Source of the DNA: Shimia sp047124445
GTDB taxonomy: Bacteria > Pseudomonadota > Alphaproteobacteria > Rhodobacterales > Rhodobacteraceae
Assembly: GCF_047124445.1 (NCBI RefSeq)
Contig: NZ_CP138921.1
Location: 1,860,001 to 1,924,000, forward strand
Direction of reading: 5' to 3'
Length of the DNA: 64,000 nucleotides
Each line of letters starts with the position of its first letter. Positions within the stretch are counted from its first letter, which is position 1. A program made the translations under genes and the position numbers. The notes under the pieces were generated by a model. It was not told the origin of the DNA, searched no databases, and saw only the letters and a list, made by a program, of their open reading frames with translations. Positions 35,164-43,262 of this stretch are shown here, piece by piece.

Positions 35164-36047
35164 CGACCATATCCCCCTTTGCGCGCGTGCTTTTTTCCCT
35201 CGTCAGGCACACTGGATGGATCAACATCGCGCAGCAGGCGTTCCTCGCCGCTGAGGCAGACAAAACGCTGCCCGCGCATCCGGCCAATCACGGTCAGCCC
35301 CACTTGGCGCGCGATCTCCACGCCCCAAGCTGTGAAGCCGGAACGAGAGGCGAGGACGGGAATACCCATCAAGGCACATTTGATCACCATCTCCGACGTT
35401 AAACGACCGGTGGTGTAGAGCATCTTGTCCGCGGCAGTTTCACCATGCTGGAACATCCACCCGGAGATCTTGTCTACAGCATTGTGGCGGCCCACGTCCT
35501 CCATGTAGACCAACGGCCGCGCGCCTTGGCAGAGCACAGTGCCATGAATGGCCCCGGCCTCGAGGTATAGCGACGGTGTGCGGTTGATGGTATTGGCGAG
35601 CGCATAGAGGTCGCTGGTTTTGACCTGTGTCCGCGGCAGCTCCACTCCGTCTAAACCTTCCATCATGTCGCCAAAAACGGTGCCGACAGCACAGCCCGAT
35701 GTGCGGGTCTTTTTCTTGAGTTTTTCTTCGTGATTGGTCTCTGTTTCGGTGCGCACGACAACCACTTCGAGTTCGTCGTCATAATCCACCCGCGTGACAA
35801 CATCGCCGTCGCGCAACATGCCCTGATTGCGCAAGAAACCTACAGCCAGATACTCCGGATAATCGCCAATGGTCATGGCTGTCACAATTTCCTGGCTATT
35901 GAGGTAAATCGTCAGAGGCCGTTCTTCTACAACGGAAATTTCGGTTTCCTGCCCGAGGTGATCTACGCCGGTCACAGCGCGGGTCAAGCGTGGCGCTTTG
36001 GGATCAGGGGCAATCAGATATTGTGCCAGGTCCGGCGCGTCTGCCAT
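35160..36047 (-). CDS. fdhD: Formate dehydrogenase accessory sulfurtransferase FdhD
   Basis: FdhD sulfurates bis-MGD so that formate dehydrogenase becomes active. The 295 residues start at ATG 36047 (GGAGG seven bases upstream; an ATG nine codons earlier lacks support). Family features are RPLTIYLNSQEIVTAMTIGD, EDVGRHNAVDKISGW, TTGRLTSEMVIKCA and ASRSGFTAWGVEIA. The cysteine loop reads TSGCAVGTVFG, so the first cysteine of the E. coli CxxC is kept and the second is Gly. This implies a bis-MGD formate dehydrogenase elsewhere in the genome. Confidence 0.93.
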   Translation of the reverse strand: MADAPDLAQYLIAPDPKAPRLTRAVTGVDHLGQETEISVVEERPLTIYLNSQEIVTAMTIGDYPEYLAVGFLRNQGMLRDGDVVTRVDYDDELEVVVVRTETETNHEEKLKKKTRTSGCAVGTVFGDMMEGLDGVELPRTQVKTSDLYALANTINRTPSLYLEAGAIHGTVLCQGARPLVYMEDVGRHNAVDKISGWMFQHGETAADKMLYTTGRLTSEMVIKCALMGIPVLASRSGFTAWGVEIARQVGLTVIGRMRGQRFVCLSGEERLLRDVDPSSVPDEGKKHARKGGYGR

Positions 36048-36196
36048 GGGTGTCCTCCGTTGGTTTGCGGGCAACCTAGTGATGATTTTTTTGTATTGCC
36101 ACCATCAAAAACTTTGCTGCGACCTTGCGTTCACAACGCTTGCGCAGCCGTGGCCAACTCGCTACCCCGACAAAGGTACATTTCAGCGAGGCTTTT

Positions 36197-36910
36197 ATGG
36201 CGTCATATTGGGATAGATCCACCTTCTGGCGCGGCTTCCGGGATGGGTTGCCGTTTGTGTTGGTGGTTGGGCCGTTTGGCATGTTGTTTGGCGTTGTGGC
36301 CACCGAGGCGGGACTGCCTTTGGTGCAGGTGATGAGCTTCTCGATTGTGGTGATCGCAGGGGCCGCGCAGTTCACGGCTTTGCAGTTGATGGCGGACAAT
36401 GCGCCGACCATTGTGGTGATCGCGTCGGCACTGGCGGTGAACCTTAGAATGGCGATGTACTCGGCCTCGATGACGCCGCACCTTGGGCCGCTGCCAGCGT
36501 GGCGGAGAGCGCTGGTCGCATACAGCCTGGTGGACCAAAGCTATGCGCTCTCGGTTATGGAGTATGAGAAGCGGCCGGAGATGACGCTGGCGCAAAAAAC
36601 CTCATATTTTGCAGGAGTTATCGCGCCTGTTTTGCCAAATTGGTACCTTGCGACGCTGGTGGGCGCTTTGGTAGGGCAATCCATACCCGACAGCTTTGCG
36701 CTCGATTTTGCGGTGCCTATCACCTTCCTTGCGATGATTGGTCCTATGCTGCGCACCAAGGCGCATGTTGCGGCGGCAGTGGTGTCTGTCCTCTGCGCGC
36801 TGCTCTTTGCCTTTCTGCCCTGGAACCTGGGCCTGATCGTAGCTGGCATTGCAGGTATGATGACCGGCGCCTTTGTGGAATTGCGCACCGAAAACAAGGA
36901 CATGGCATGA
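36197..36910 (+). CDS. azlC: AzlC-family branched-chain amino acid export permease
   Basis: A 237-residue integral membrane protein, the large subunit of AzlCD exporters. It opens with FWRGFRDGLPFVLVVGPFGM and contains FSIVVIAGAAQFTALQLM, NLRMAMYSASMTPHLG and several further hydrophobic segments. The start is ATG 36197 with GAGG six bases upstream; a longer frame has no support. azlD overlaps its stop by four bases. The gene is divergent from fdhD across about 150 bases. Confidence 0.92.
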   Translation: MASYWDRSTFWRGFRDGLPFVLVVGPFGMLFGVVATEAGLPLVQVMSFSIVVIAGAAQFTALQLMADNAPTIVVIASALAVNLRMAMYSASMTPHLGPLPAWRRALVAYSLVDQSYALSVMEYEKRPEMTLAQKTSYFAGVIAPVLPNWYLATLVGALVGQSIPDSFALDFAVPITFLAMIGPMLRTKAHVAAAVVSVLCALLFAFLPWNLGLIVAGIAGMMTGAFVELRTENKDMA

Positions 36911-37230
36911 GTGAAAGCACAACCGTCTGGGTGATCATTGTCGCCATGGGGCTGGGCAGCTTTGGGCTGCGCTTCCTATTTTTGGGCGTGATTGGTGACC
37001 GGGAATTGCCCGAATGGGTGCTGCGGCATCTGCGCTATACGGCTGTGGCTGTGCTTCCCGGCTTGGTGGCGCCGCTGGTGCTGTGGCCTGCAGCAACGGA
37101 AGGACAACCGGACCCTGCGCGGCTGGCGGCGGCGGCTATGACACTGGGTGTGGGCTACGTCACCAAGAACGTTTTGGCGGCGATTTTCAGCGGGGCGGCG
37201 ACGTTGTTTCTGGGGCTGTATTTCCTCTAA
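36907..37230 (+). CDS. azlD: AzlD-family small subunit of branched-chain amino acid exporter
   Basis: A 107-residue membrane protein with four hydrophobic segments (VWVIIVAMGLGSFGLRFLFL; YTAVAVLPGLVAPLVLWP; AAAAMTLGVGYVTKNVLAAI; GAATLFLGLYFL), the AzlD pattern. The start overlaps the azlC stop (ATGA). The stop codon is the first part of dispersed-repeat copy 3. Confidence 0.92.
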   Translation: MSESTTVWVIIVAMGLGSFGLRFLFLGVIGDRELPEWVLRHLRYTAVAVLPGLVAPLVLWPAATEGQPDPARLAAAAMTLGVGYVTKNVLAAIFSGAATLFLGLYFL

Positions 37231-37273
37231 AATCCACGTCGGTATTGCGTCGGTATCACGGCTGTTTTGCGAC
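37230..37273 (-). repeat. Dispersed 11-base-period intergenic repeat, copy 3
   Basis: Read on the minus strand it has four units, GTCGCAAAACA, GCCGTGATACC, GACGCAATACC and GACGTGGATTT, matching copy 2 at 38 of 44 bases. It begins at the last base of the azlD stop and lies between convergent genes, next to a terminator. That position rules out a promoter role for either neighbour here. Confidence 0.8.
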
Positions 37274-37290
37274 TGTGGCGATGCGCGCAC

Positions 37291-37314
37291 AAAAAAGCGC
37301 CCCTTGGGGCGCTT
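37291..37314 (-). terminator. Intrinsic terminator for the minus-strand lipoprotein gene
   Basis: AAGCGCCCC (37295-37303) and GGGGCGCTT (37306-37314) form a nine-base stem. On the minus strand it is followed by a run of T, complementary to the A run at 37291-37296. It lies 22 bases beyond the lipoprotein stop. Confidence 0.88.
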
Positions 37315-37335
37315 CTGTGCATCATTTGCGAGGTC

Positions 37336-37965
37336 TTACTGGCGTTCGTATTCCGGGACAAAGGCGGCGAGCACCTTGGACTTGTCATCGTCGTCATACT
37401 CAAACAGCCGATCATAGGTCGCGCCTTTGTCGGCAAAGTAGTCCATCAACTTGCGCGGATAGTAGGACTGCGGCGCATCCTCAAATCCCGGCAGGGTCTT
37501 CAACAGCGCAGAGGTGGATTTTGCACATTGCGCCTCCGTCACCGGACCCAGCGACTCTGCGCCGCGCAGGGCCATCTCTGCAACCTGCGAGCTCACGTCG
37601 ATGGACTGCACCACCACATGGTAGGTCTCGCGCGCATGAAAGCGGGTGTACTGATCCACCATGTAGGGGGTCATGCCGTAAACCACATCGTTTTTGGCAA
37701 CGATGGCGCCCTCTTTGCGGAAGGAGCCAGCCGGGTCAAACGCCACGCGCTGGCTGCCGTTGATCATCAACGACGTGTGCGCGCCGGAGCCGCTCTCGTT
37801 GGAGATCATGGTGTAAAGCGTCAGTTGCTTGGCGCCGTCATGCACATAACGCGCGGCCTCTACAGCGGCGTCCGGCGAATTGCTGGACGCCGGATTGCGC
37901 ACGGAACAAGCCGACACAGAAGCGACCAGCGCCACAAGCGCCAAACCACGTACCAAAACATTCAT
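37336..37965 (-). CDS. Putative lipoprotein, unknown
   Basis: A 209-residue precursor with a lipoprotein signal (VRGLALVALVASVSAC, lipobox VSAC, Cys20). The mature part alternates strands and helices (KQLTLYTMISNESGSGAHTS; RETYHVVVQSIDVSSQVAEM) and has one further cysteine (EAQCAKS). It is probably anchored in the outer or inner membrane facing the periplasm. I do not recognise the family. It is followed by a good terminator and preceded by the small oxidase subunit gene, 25 bases upstream. Confidence 0.82.
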   Translation of the reverse strand: MNVLVRGLALVALVASVSACSVRNPASSNSPDAAVEAARYVHDGAKQLTLYTMISNESGSGAHTSLMINGSQRVAFDPAGSFRKEGAIVAKNDVVYGMTPYMVDQYTRFHARETYHVVVQSIDVSSQVAEMALRGAESLGPVTEAQCAKSTSALLKTLPGFEDAPQSYYPRKLMDYFADKGATYDRLFEYDDDDKSKVLAAFVPEYERQ

Positions 37966-37990
37966 ACTGGAGAACCCCGGCGAAACGCGA

Positions 37991-38125
37991 TCAGCTGTTA
38001 AACAGCGCCAGGAAAATCAAAACGGCAATCGCGGCAACCGACACGTAGGTGGACCATTTGATAAAGCCTGCAAATGCTTTTTCCTGTGCGTCGATGTTCA
38101 TCGAGCCGTGCTTGTGTTCTGCCAT
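37991..38125 (-). CDS. aa3-type cytochrome c oxidase subunit IV
   Basis: A 44-residue protein, MAEHKHGSMNIDAQEKAFAG then FIKWSTYVSVAAIAVLIFLA then LFNS. This matches the alphaproteobacterial subunit IV family of aa3 oxidases (COX4_pro_2): a short acidic/His N-terminus, the EKAFxGF(I/V)K(W/F)S motif and one transmembrane helix. GGAAGGA precedes the ATG. The other oxidase subunits are not in the window. It is unlikely to be anything else, despite its size. Confidence 0.92.
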   Translation of the reverse strand: MAEHKHGSMNIDAQEKAFAGFIKWSTYVSVAAIAVLIFLALFNS

Positions 38126-38215
38126 CTGGGTAATCCTTCCTGTTGCTAGAGCGCTGGATAGCTGATTCATCTGGCCCTGTCACCCACTCAGGTGTCGCAG
38201 GGTAGTGCATTGCGT

Positions 38216-38674
38216 TTAGGCGCTGTCTTTCTTGAGCCCCTCGGCCAAACGGAAGCCAATCCGGGAGGGGGCCGCGCCAGACTCTTTCTGTTTGGGCAAG
38301 GCTCGCAGCATCACGTTGAGTTGGCTGACGTGCTGCACCAATTGGGTTTTGATGCCGCTGCTGTCGGTGCCATAAAAAGTCACGATGTCGGGATCAAAGA
38401 AGCCCATGCCCTCGATGCGCAGCACCCCCGCTTCGCCGCCCACAAAGCCCATCGCGACCTCGTGCTCGTTATCCAGCTGCTTTTCGAAGTTCTGGATGTA
38501 GAGGATCAGGCGTTCGTACGCCCATTCCGCCGCGCTTTTCTGCTTCACCGGCTGTTTGGCGATGTCCTCGGGCACCGCAACGGTTTCCGCGTCGGGGTCA
38601 GAATGCACCTCGTACAAGCGCGGCAAAGCCTCCGCTTCGATGGCTTCCGCGGTGGTTTTGATCTCGTCAGTCAT
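38216..38674 (-). CDS. DUF6173-like conserved protein
   Basis: A 152-residue soluble protein with conserved-looking AAEWAYERLILYIQNFEKQL, EVAMGFVGGEAGVLRIEGMG and DPDIVTFYGTDSSGIKTQLV, resembling the DUF6173 family as I remember it. It has no signal peptide or metal motif. It lies 16 bases downstream of the metallo-hydrolase gene on the same strand and is likely co-transcribed. The function is unknown. Confidence 0.75.
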   Translation of the reverse strand: MTDEIKTTAEAIEAEALPRLYEVHSDPDAETVAVPEDIAKQPVKQKSAAEWAYERLILYIQNFEKQLDNEHEVAMGFVGGEAGVLRIEGMGFFDPDIVTFYGTDSSGIKTQLVQHVSQLNVMLRALPKQKESGAAPSRIGFRLAEGLKKDSA

Positions 38675-38689
38675 GGGGGTTCGCGCCTG

Positions 38690-39733
38690 TCAGTCTATTC
38701 GTTGCCACAGATACGCGCCGTCTTCGCGCGTTGTGCGGCTTGCTGCGCCAACTTGGTAAAGATGGTTGAGATGTGCAAGGGCTTCGACCAAAGCAAGGCC
38801 GTAAGCACCGCCGTCAATCTGGCGTTTGAACAACGGCAGGAAGCACTCTGCGGCGGTTTGTGGCGTATCAAGATGCTCCAGCAGGCGCTTGAGCGCACCG
38901 TGGTGGTTTTCGATCAGTTGCTTCATCCGCAAGGGCGCACCGGTGAAGGGCAGCTTGTGCCCGCCGAGGATCAACTGATCGTCACGCGCGTATTGCTTGA
39001 GCCGTTCGCAGGCTTCGAGCCAGTCCGCCACAGGGTCAGCTTCGGGCTCGGTGGCATAAACGCCAATGTTGGAGCTGATCGACGGCAGAATTTGATCGCC
39101 CGACAGCACGAGATTGTCATCCTGAGACCAGAAAGTGGCGTGCTCCGGCGCGTGGCCGTTGCCAATATGCACAGTCCATTTGCGACCGCCCATCTCGATC
39201 ACATCATCCTGTTTGATGCGTTTGAAGCCCAGAGGCATCGGCGCGACGACGTCGGCAAAGTTGAACGGGCGTTCGCTGGCACGTTGGTTGTAAATCTCTT
39301 CGTCCATGCCGCAGGCGCGATAGAAATCCAGCGTTTCCTGGCGTGGCACTGCCTGTTCGTCTAGTTGCAACATCCGCGCAAAGAGCCAAGCCGTGCGGGT
39401 GGTCCAGAGGCTGGTGCCGTGCTCTGTTTGGAACCAACCGGCAAGCCCCACATGATCCGGATGGTGGTGGGTGACCACCACGCGTGAAATCGGTTTGCCA
39501 CCCAGAGGACCCGCCATCAGGGTTTCCCAGATGGCGCGGCCACGTTTGCTGTCAAAACCCGTGTCGACAATGGTCCAGCTATCGCCTTCGTCCAGCGCGT
39601 AGACGTTGACGTGGTCGAGTTTCATCGGCAGCGGCAGGCGCATCCAGAGGACGCCTTTGGCCACTTCGATGGCCTCGCCCTCCGCCGGAGGGGTGTCCCA
39701 TGGATAGCGAATGCCTGCCGCGCCGTCTTTCAT
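38690..39733 (-). CDS. Metallo-beta-lactamase-fold hydrolase
   Basis: A 347-residue protein starting at ATG 39733, whose first base overlaps the stop of the acyl-CoA dehydrogenase gene; the longer open frame is a shadow. The zinc-binding motif THHHPDH lies near residue 90, with further ligands expected in GNGHAPEH and LSGDQILPS, and a C-terminal winged-helix-like region. The pattern resembles glyoxalase-II/LACTB2-like hydrolases. Coupling to an acyl-CoA dehydrogenase suggests hydrolysis of an acyl thioester or related intermediate, which is an inference. Confidence 0.88.
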   Translation of the reverse strand: MKDGAAGIRYPWDTPPAEGEAIEVAKGVLWMRLPLPMKLDHVNVYALDEGDSWTIVDTGFDSKRGRAIWETLMAGPLGGKPISRVVVTHHHPDHVGLAGWFQTEHGTSLWTTRTAWLFARMLQLDEQAVPRQETLDFYRACGMDEEIYNQRASERPFNFADVVAPMPLGFKRIKQDDVIEMGGRKWTVHIGNGHAPEHATFWSQDDNLVLSGDQILPSISSNIGVYATEPEADPVADWLEACERLKQYARDDQLILGGHKLPFTGAPLRMKQLIENHHGALKRLLEHLDTPQTAAECFLPLFKRQIDGGAYGLALVEALAHLNHLYQVGAASRTTREDGAYLWQRID

Positions 39734-41451
39734 CAGGCTGCGCCCAGATCTTCTGGCGTGATCGCGTAGAGATCGTCTGCGCCCTGCATCGCGTGTACCA
39801 GCACACCGGCGTGTTCCGGCAGCAGGCGCTGCATGTAAAAACGGGCCAGACGCGTGCGTGGGCCGTCGCCGCCTTCGGCAATGGCGGCGCGCAGGTGGAA
39901 GTAGCCGCCCAACACGCGGGCAAAGCCGCGCAGGAAGGGCACAGAGCCGGCAAAGCGGTCGTTCATATTGCCTTGTGCGACCATCCATTCGGTGGCTTCA
40001 CGCAGGGTTTCGGTGGCCTGCCACAGCGGCTCTGCTAGGTCGGACATGCTTTCGCGGACTTTTTCGGCGCAATCTTCGATTTCATCAAGCAGCGCATAGG
40101 CGGCGTCGCCCCCGTCCATCAGCTTGCGGGCCACGAGGTCCATGGATTGGATGCCATTGGTGCCCTCATAGATCGCGGTGACACGCACATCGCGGGAGAA
40201 TTGTGCGGCGCCGGTTTCCTCGATGAAGCCCATGCCGCCGTGCACTTGAACGCCATCTTCAGAAACTTTGATGCCCACATCGGTGCCAAAGGCTTTGGCA
40301 ATCGGGGTCAAGAAGGCGGCGCGGGCTTTCCACTCTTTGTCACCGGTGGCGGTGCCCATGTCGATCGCCACAGCGCAGGCCATTTCGATGGCGCGCGCAG
40401 CAAAGATGTCGGCTTTCATACCAGCCAGCATGCGGCGCACATCGGCGTGATCCACAATGGTGCCGCCGCCCTCAACCGGGGTGCGGCCTTGTTTGCGCTC
40501 CAGAGCATAGTCCAGCGCCATCTGATAGGCACCTTCCGCGGCGCCAACACCTTGACCGCCAACACCGAGACGGGCGTTGTTCATCATGGTGAACATGCAT
40601 TTCATGCCGTCATGCGCATCACCCACAAGCCAACCTTTGGCGCCATCAAATTGCATGACTGCAGTTGGGGAGCCGTGCAGACCCATTTTGTGCTCCAGGC
40701 TCACCACACCCAGGGTGTTGGCAACGCCAGGGTTGCCGTTTTCATCCGGAATGTACTTGGGCACGATGAAGAGGCTGATGCCTTTGGTGCCAGGCACGCC
40801 GTCGGGCAGACGGGCCAGGACCAGGTGGCAGACGTTTCCGGTGAAGTCGTTGTCGCCCCAGCTGATGAAGATCTTCTGACCGGAGACGGCGTAGGACCCA
40901 TCATCATTTGGCTCGGCTTTGGAGCGCAATGCGCCCACGTCGGACCCTGCGGCAGGCTCGGTCAGGTTCATGGTGCCAGCCCACTCGCCGGTGATGAGCT
41001 TTTCCAGATAGGTGGCTTTGATCTGCTCAGAGGCGTGGTGCTCCAGCGCTTCGATCTGGCCCTGGGTCATCAGCGGGTTGAGTTGCAGCGATAGGCAGCC
41101 TGCGGCCATCATCTCGTTCACCGCGGTGGTGATGGTGTGCGGCAGCCCCATGCCGCCGTATTCCGGCGAGGCGGAGGTGGAAATCCAGCCGCCTTCGGCG
41201 ATGGCTTTATAGGCGTCAGCAAAACCGGGAGAGGTGCGCACCACACCGTTTTCCAGAACCGCCGGGGTCAGGTCACCGTTGCGGTTTACAGGTGCCATGA
41301 CCTCCTCGACCATTTTGCCCGCTTCCAGCAGGATCGCCTCGGTGGTGTCGCGGTCCGCATCGGCAAAGCGCTCAGTGGAGGTGACTTTTGCAAAATCCAC
41401 CACGTGGTCAAAAAGGAACTGAATATCGGTTACTGGGGCGCGAAAGGGCAT
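39733..41451 (-). CDS. Acyl-CoA dehydrogenase, long (DmdC/FadE-like) form
   Basis: A 572-residue FAD enzyme starting at ATG 41451 (GGAGAGA upstream). It begins with the short helical MPFRAPVTDIQFLFDHVVDF element seen in DmdC-type and related 570-600-residue enzymes. It has the FAD-binding TEPAAGSDVGALRSKA and the catalytic glutamate region AIYEGTNGIQSMDL, followed by an extra C-terminal domain. Homologues act on medium- or long-chain acyl-CoA or, as DmdC, on methylmercaptopropionyl-CoA from DMSP. Sequence alone does not decide. Electrons would go to ETF and ETF-QO (29294-30943). Confidence 0.9.
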   Translation of the reverse strand: MPFRAPVTDIQFLFDHVVDFAKVTSTERFADADRDTTEAILLEAGKMVEEVMAPVNRNGDLTPAVLENGVVRTSPGFADAYKAIAEGGWISTSASPEYGGMGLPHTITTAVNEMMAAGCLSLQLNPLMTQGQIEALEHHASEQIKATYLEKLITGEWAGTMNLTEPAAGSDVGALRSKAEPNDDGSYAVSGQKIFISWGDNDFTGNVCHLVLARLPDGVPGTKGISLFIVPKYIPDENGNPGVANTLGVVSLEHKMGLHGSPTAVMQFDGAKGWLVGDAHDGMKCMFTMMNNARLGVGGQGVGAAEGAYQMALDYALERKQGRTPVEGGGTIVDHADVRRMLAGMKADIFAARAIEMACAVAIDMGTATGDKEWKARAAFLTPIAKAFGTDVGIKVSEDGVQVHGGMGFIEETGAAQFSRDVRVTAIYEGTNGIQSMDLVARKLMDGGDAAYALLDEIEDCAEKVRESMSDLAEPLWQATETLREATEWMVAQGNMNDRFAGSVPFLRGFARVLGGYFHLRAAIAEGGDGPRTRLARFYMQRLLPEHAGVLVHAMQGADDLYAITPEDLGAA

Positions 41452-41566
41452 CGGTCTCTCCGGCAGGCTTGGCTTTAAGTGCTGCTGCTTGTATGCAGCT
41501 TTGGGCCTTACGATAAGGGCCTTGTTGAACCGATCACAGTAAAACGCAGCGTCACAGGAGCGCCCC

Positions 41567-42514
41567 GTGGACACAGAAACCCTCTCCCCCGACGCCACTG
41601 GCTTTGCACGTGCAGCATCGGTTTTGCAGGGTGGCGGATTGGTGTCTTTCCCAACGGAAACCGTATATGGGCTTGGCGCAGACGCGCGTCAGGACAAAGC
41701 TGTGGCGCGGATTTTTGAGGCCAAAAACCGCCCGACTTTCAATCCGTTGATAGTGCATGTGGCGGATGTAGCTGCGACAAAACGCTACGTGCATTGGAAT
41801 GACATGGCGAACCGGTTGGCGGCGGCTTTCTGGCCCGGGCCACTCACCCTTGTGCTGCCACTGCGAGATGATTCTGGACTGTCGCCGTTGGTAACAGCCA
41901 GCCTGCCAACCCTGGCAATCCGCGTGCCGGAGCACCCGGTGGCGCAGGCCTTGCTCAGCGAATTTGACGGGCCAGTCGCCGCGCCGTCAGCCAATCCATC
42001 CGGCAAAATCAGCCCCACCCGCGCGCAGCATGTGATCAACGGGTTGTCCGGTCGGATCGAGGCTGTGGTGGACGGTGGCGACTGTGGGGTCGGCGTAGAA
42101 AGCACCATTCTGGGCCTGTTTGACGAACCCACTTTGTTGCGCCCAGGAGGCCTACCACAGGAGGCCATCGAAGCGGCTTTGGGTCGTCCGGTTGTGATCC
42201 GCTCGGAAGCGGATCCGCTGACGGCCCCCGGCCAAATGCTGTCCCACTATGCGCCGGGCGCGTCCGTGCGCTTGAACGTTGTCGAGATTGCAGAAGGCGA
42301 ACGCCTGCTGGGGTTTGGCAAAGTTGACGGCGCAACTTTGAACCTCAGCGCGGCGGGCGATTTGACCGAAGCGGCAGCAAACCTGTTCCATCACCTGCAC
42401 GCGCTGGATGCCGATGGCGATACTCCGATTGCCGTGTCGCCTATTCCAGAGCACGGACTTGGGCGGGCTATTAATGACCGGCTGCGCCGCGCGGCTGCGC
42501 CCCGAGATACATAA
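41567..42514 (+). CDS. L-threonylcarbamoyladenylate synthase (Sua5 type)
   Basis: This enzyme makes threonylcarbamoyl-AMP for the t6A37 modification of ANN-decoding tRNAs. The start is GTG 41567 with AGGAG seven bases upstream. The 315 residues carry a YrdC domain (FPTETVYGLGADARQ, KNRPTFNPLIVHV, APSANPSGKISPT) and a C-terminal Sua5 domain (GQMLSHYAPGASVRL). The long two-domain form distinguishes it from short TsaC. It is divergent from the acyl-CoA dehydrogenase gene. Confidence 0.94.
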   Translation: MDTETLSPDATGFARAASVLQGGGLVSFPTETVYGLGADARQDKAVARIFEAKNRPTFNPLIVHVADVAATKRYVHWNDMANRLAAAFWPGPLTLVLPLRDDSGLSPLVTASLPTLAIRVPEHPVAQALLSEFDGPVAAPSANPSGKISPTRAQHVINGLSGRIEAVVDGGDCGVGVESTILGLFDEPTLLRPGGLPQEAIEAALGRPVVIRSEADPLTAPGQMLSHYAPGASVRLNVVEIAEGERLLGFGKVDGATLNLSAAGDLTEAAANLFHHLHALDADGDTPIAVSPIPEHGLGRAINDRLRRAAAPRDT

Positions 42515-42526
42515 GTAAAAAAGGAC

Positions 42527-43111
42527 TTACGCGTGTCCCGCCGCGGAGCTGAGCGTCAAGGGGTCCACCCCAATGCTTTTTAGCGCCTCGGCCCATTTGT
42601 CCGAATTCTTGGTGTCAAAGACAATCTGATCGGTGGCATCCGCAATCAGCCAGCCGTTGTCGCTGATCTCGTTTTCCAGTTGCCCCGGCCCCCAACCGCT
42701 ATAGCCCAGCAAAGTGAGCGCTTTATGCGGCCCCAAGTCCTGCGCCATGTCGTCGAGAATGTCTTGCGTTGTGGTTAGGGCAAAAGTCGCGCCAACTTCT
42801 AGATTTGACAGGTCGGATTTGTATTCAGGCGAATGCAGTACAAAGCCGCGCCCGGTCTCCACTGGGCCGCCAAAGTGCAGTGACGAAGCCGACTCAGGGG
42901 ATTTGGGTTTGATCGAGAGCTGCTCAAACAGGTCCGAGAGTTTCACGCCGTCAATTGCCTTGTTCACGATCAACCCCATGGCGCCATCCGAAGAATGGGC
43001 ACAAAGGAACACCACCGAATGGGCAAAGCGCGGGTCACTCATGCCAGGCATGGCGATGAGCAGCTGTCCGGTTAAATCCATTTGCGTGTCAGTGTCTTGT
43101 GTCGTGTCCAA
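42527..43111 (-). CDS. YqgE/AlgH family protein (UPF0301)
   Basis: A 194-residue protein with the family hallmarks LTGQLLIAMPGMSDPRFAHS, VVFLCAHSSDGAMGLIVNKA, HFGGPVETGRGFVLHS and LGYSGWGPGQLENEI. The family is widespread and structurally known, but its function is not settled. It converges with the Sua5 gene, 12 bases between stops, and lies 151 bases from the divergent DsbD-like gene. Confidence 0.94.
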   Translation of the reverse strand: MDTTQDTDTQMDLTGQLLIAMPGMSDPRFAHSVVFLCAHSSDGAMGLIVNKAIDGVKLSDLFEQLSIKPKSPESASSLHFGGPVETGRGFVLHSPEYKSDLSNLEVGATFALTTTQDILDDMAQDLGPHKALTLLGYSGWGPGQLENEISDNGWLIADATDQIVFDTKNSDKWAEALKSIGVDPLTLSSAAGHA

Positions 43112-43262
43112 GGGGACCTCATACGTTGAATGTCGACGTCTTCTTTCAACATGTGTTTCCCAGAGGTTAGACGCAAGAGGTAAGCAAACTGTTTCAATCG
43201 CTCGCGGTTTTCTGATCGGATTGTGAGTTGGATTTTAACGCGGTTTGGCCCATGTGTGGGTC

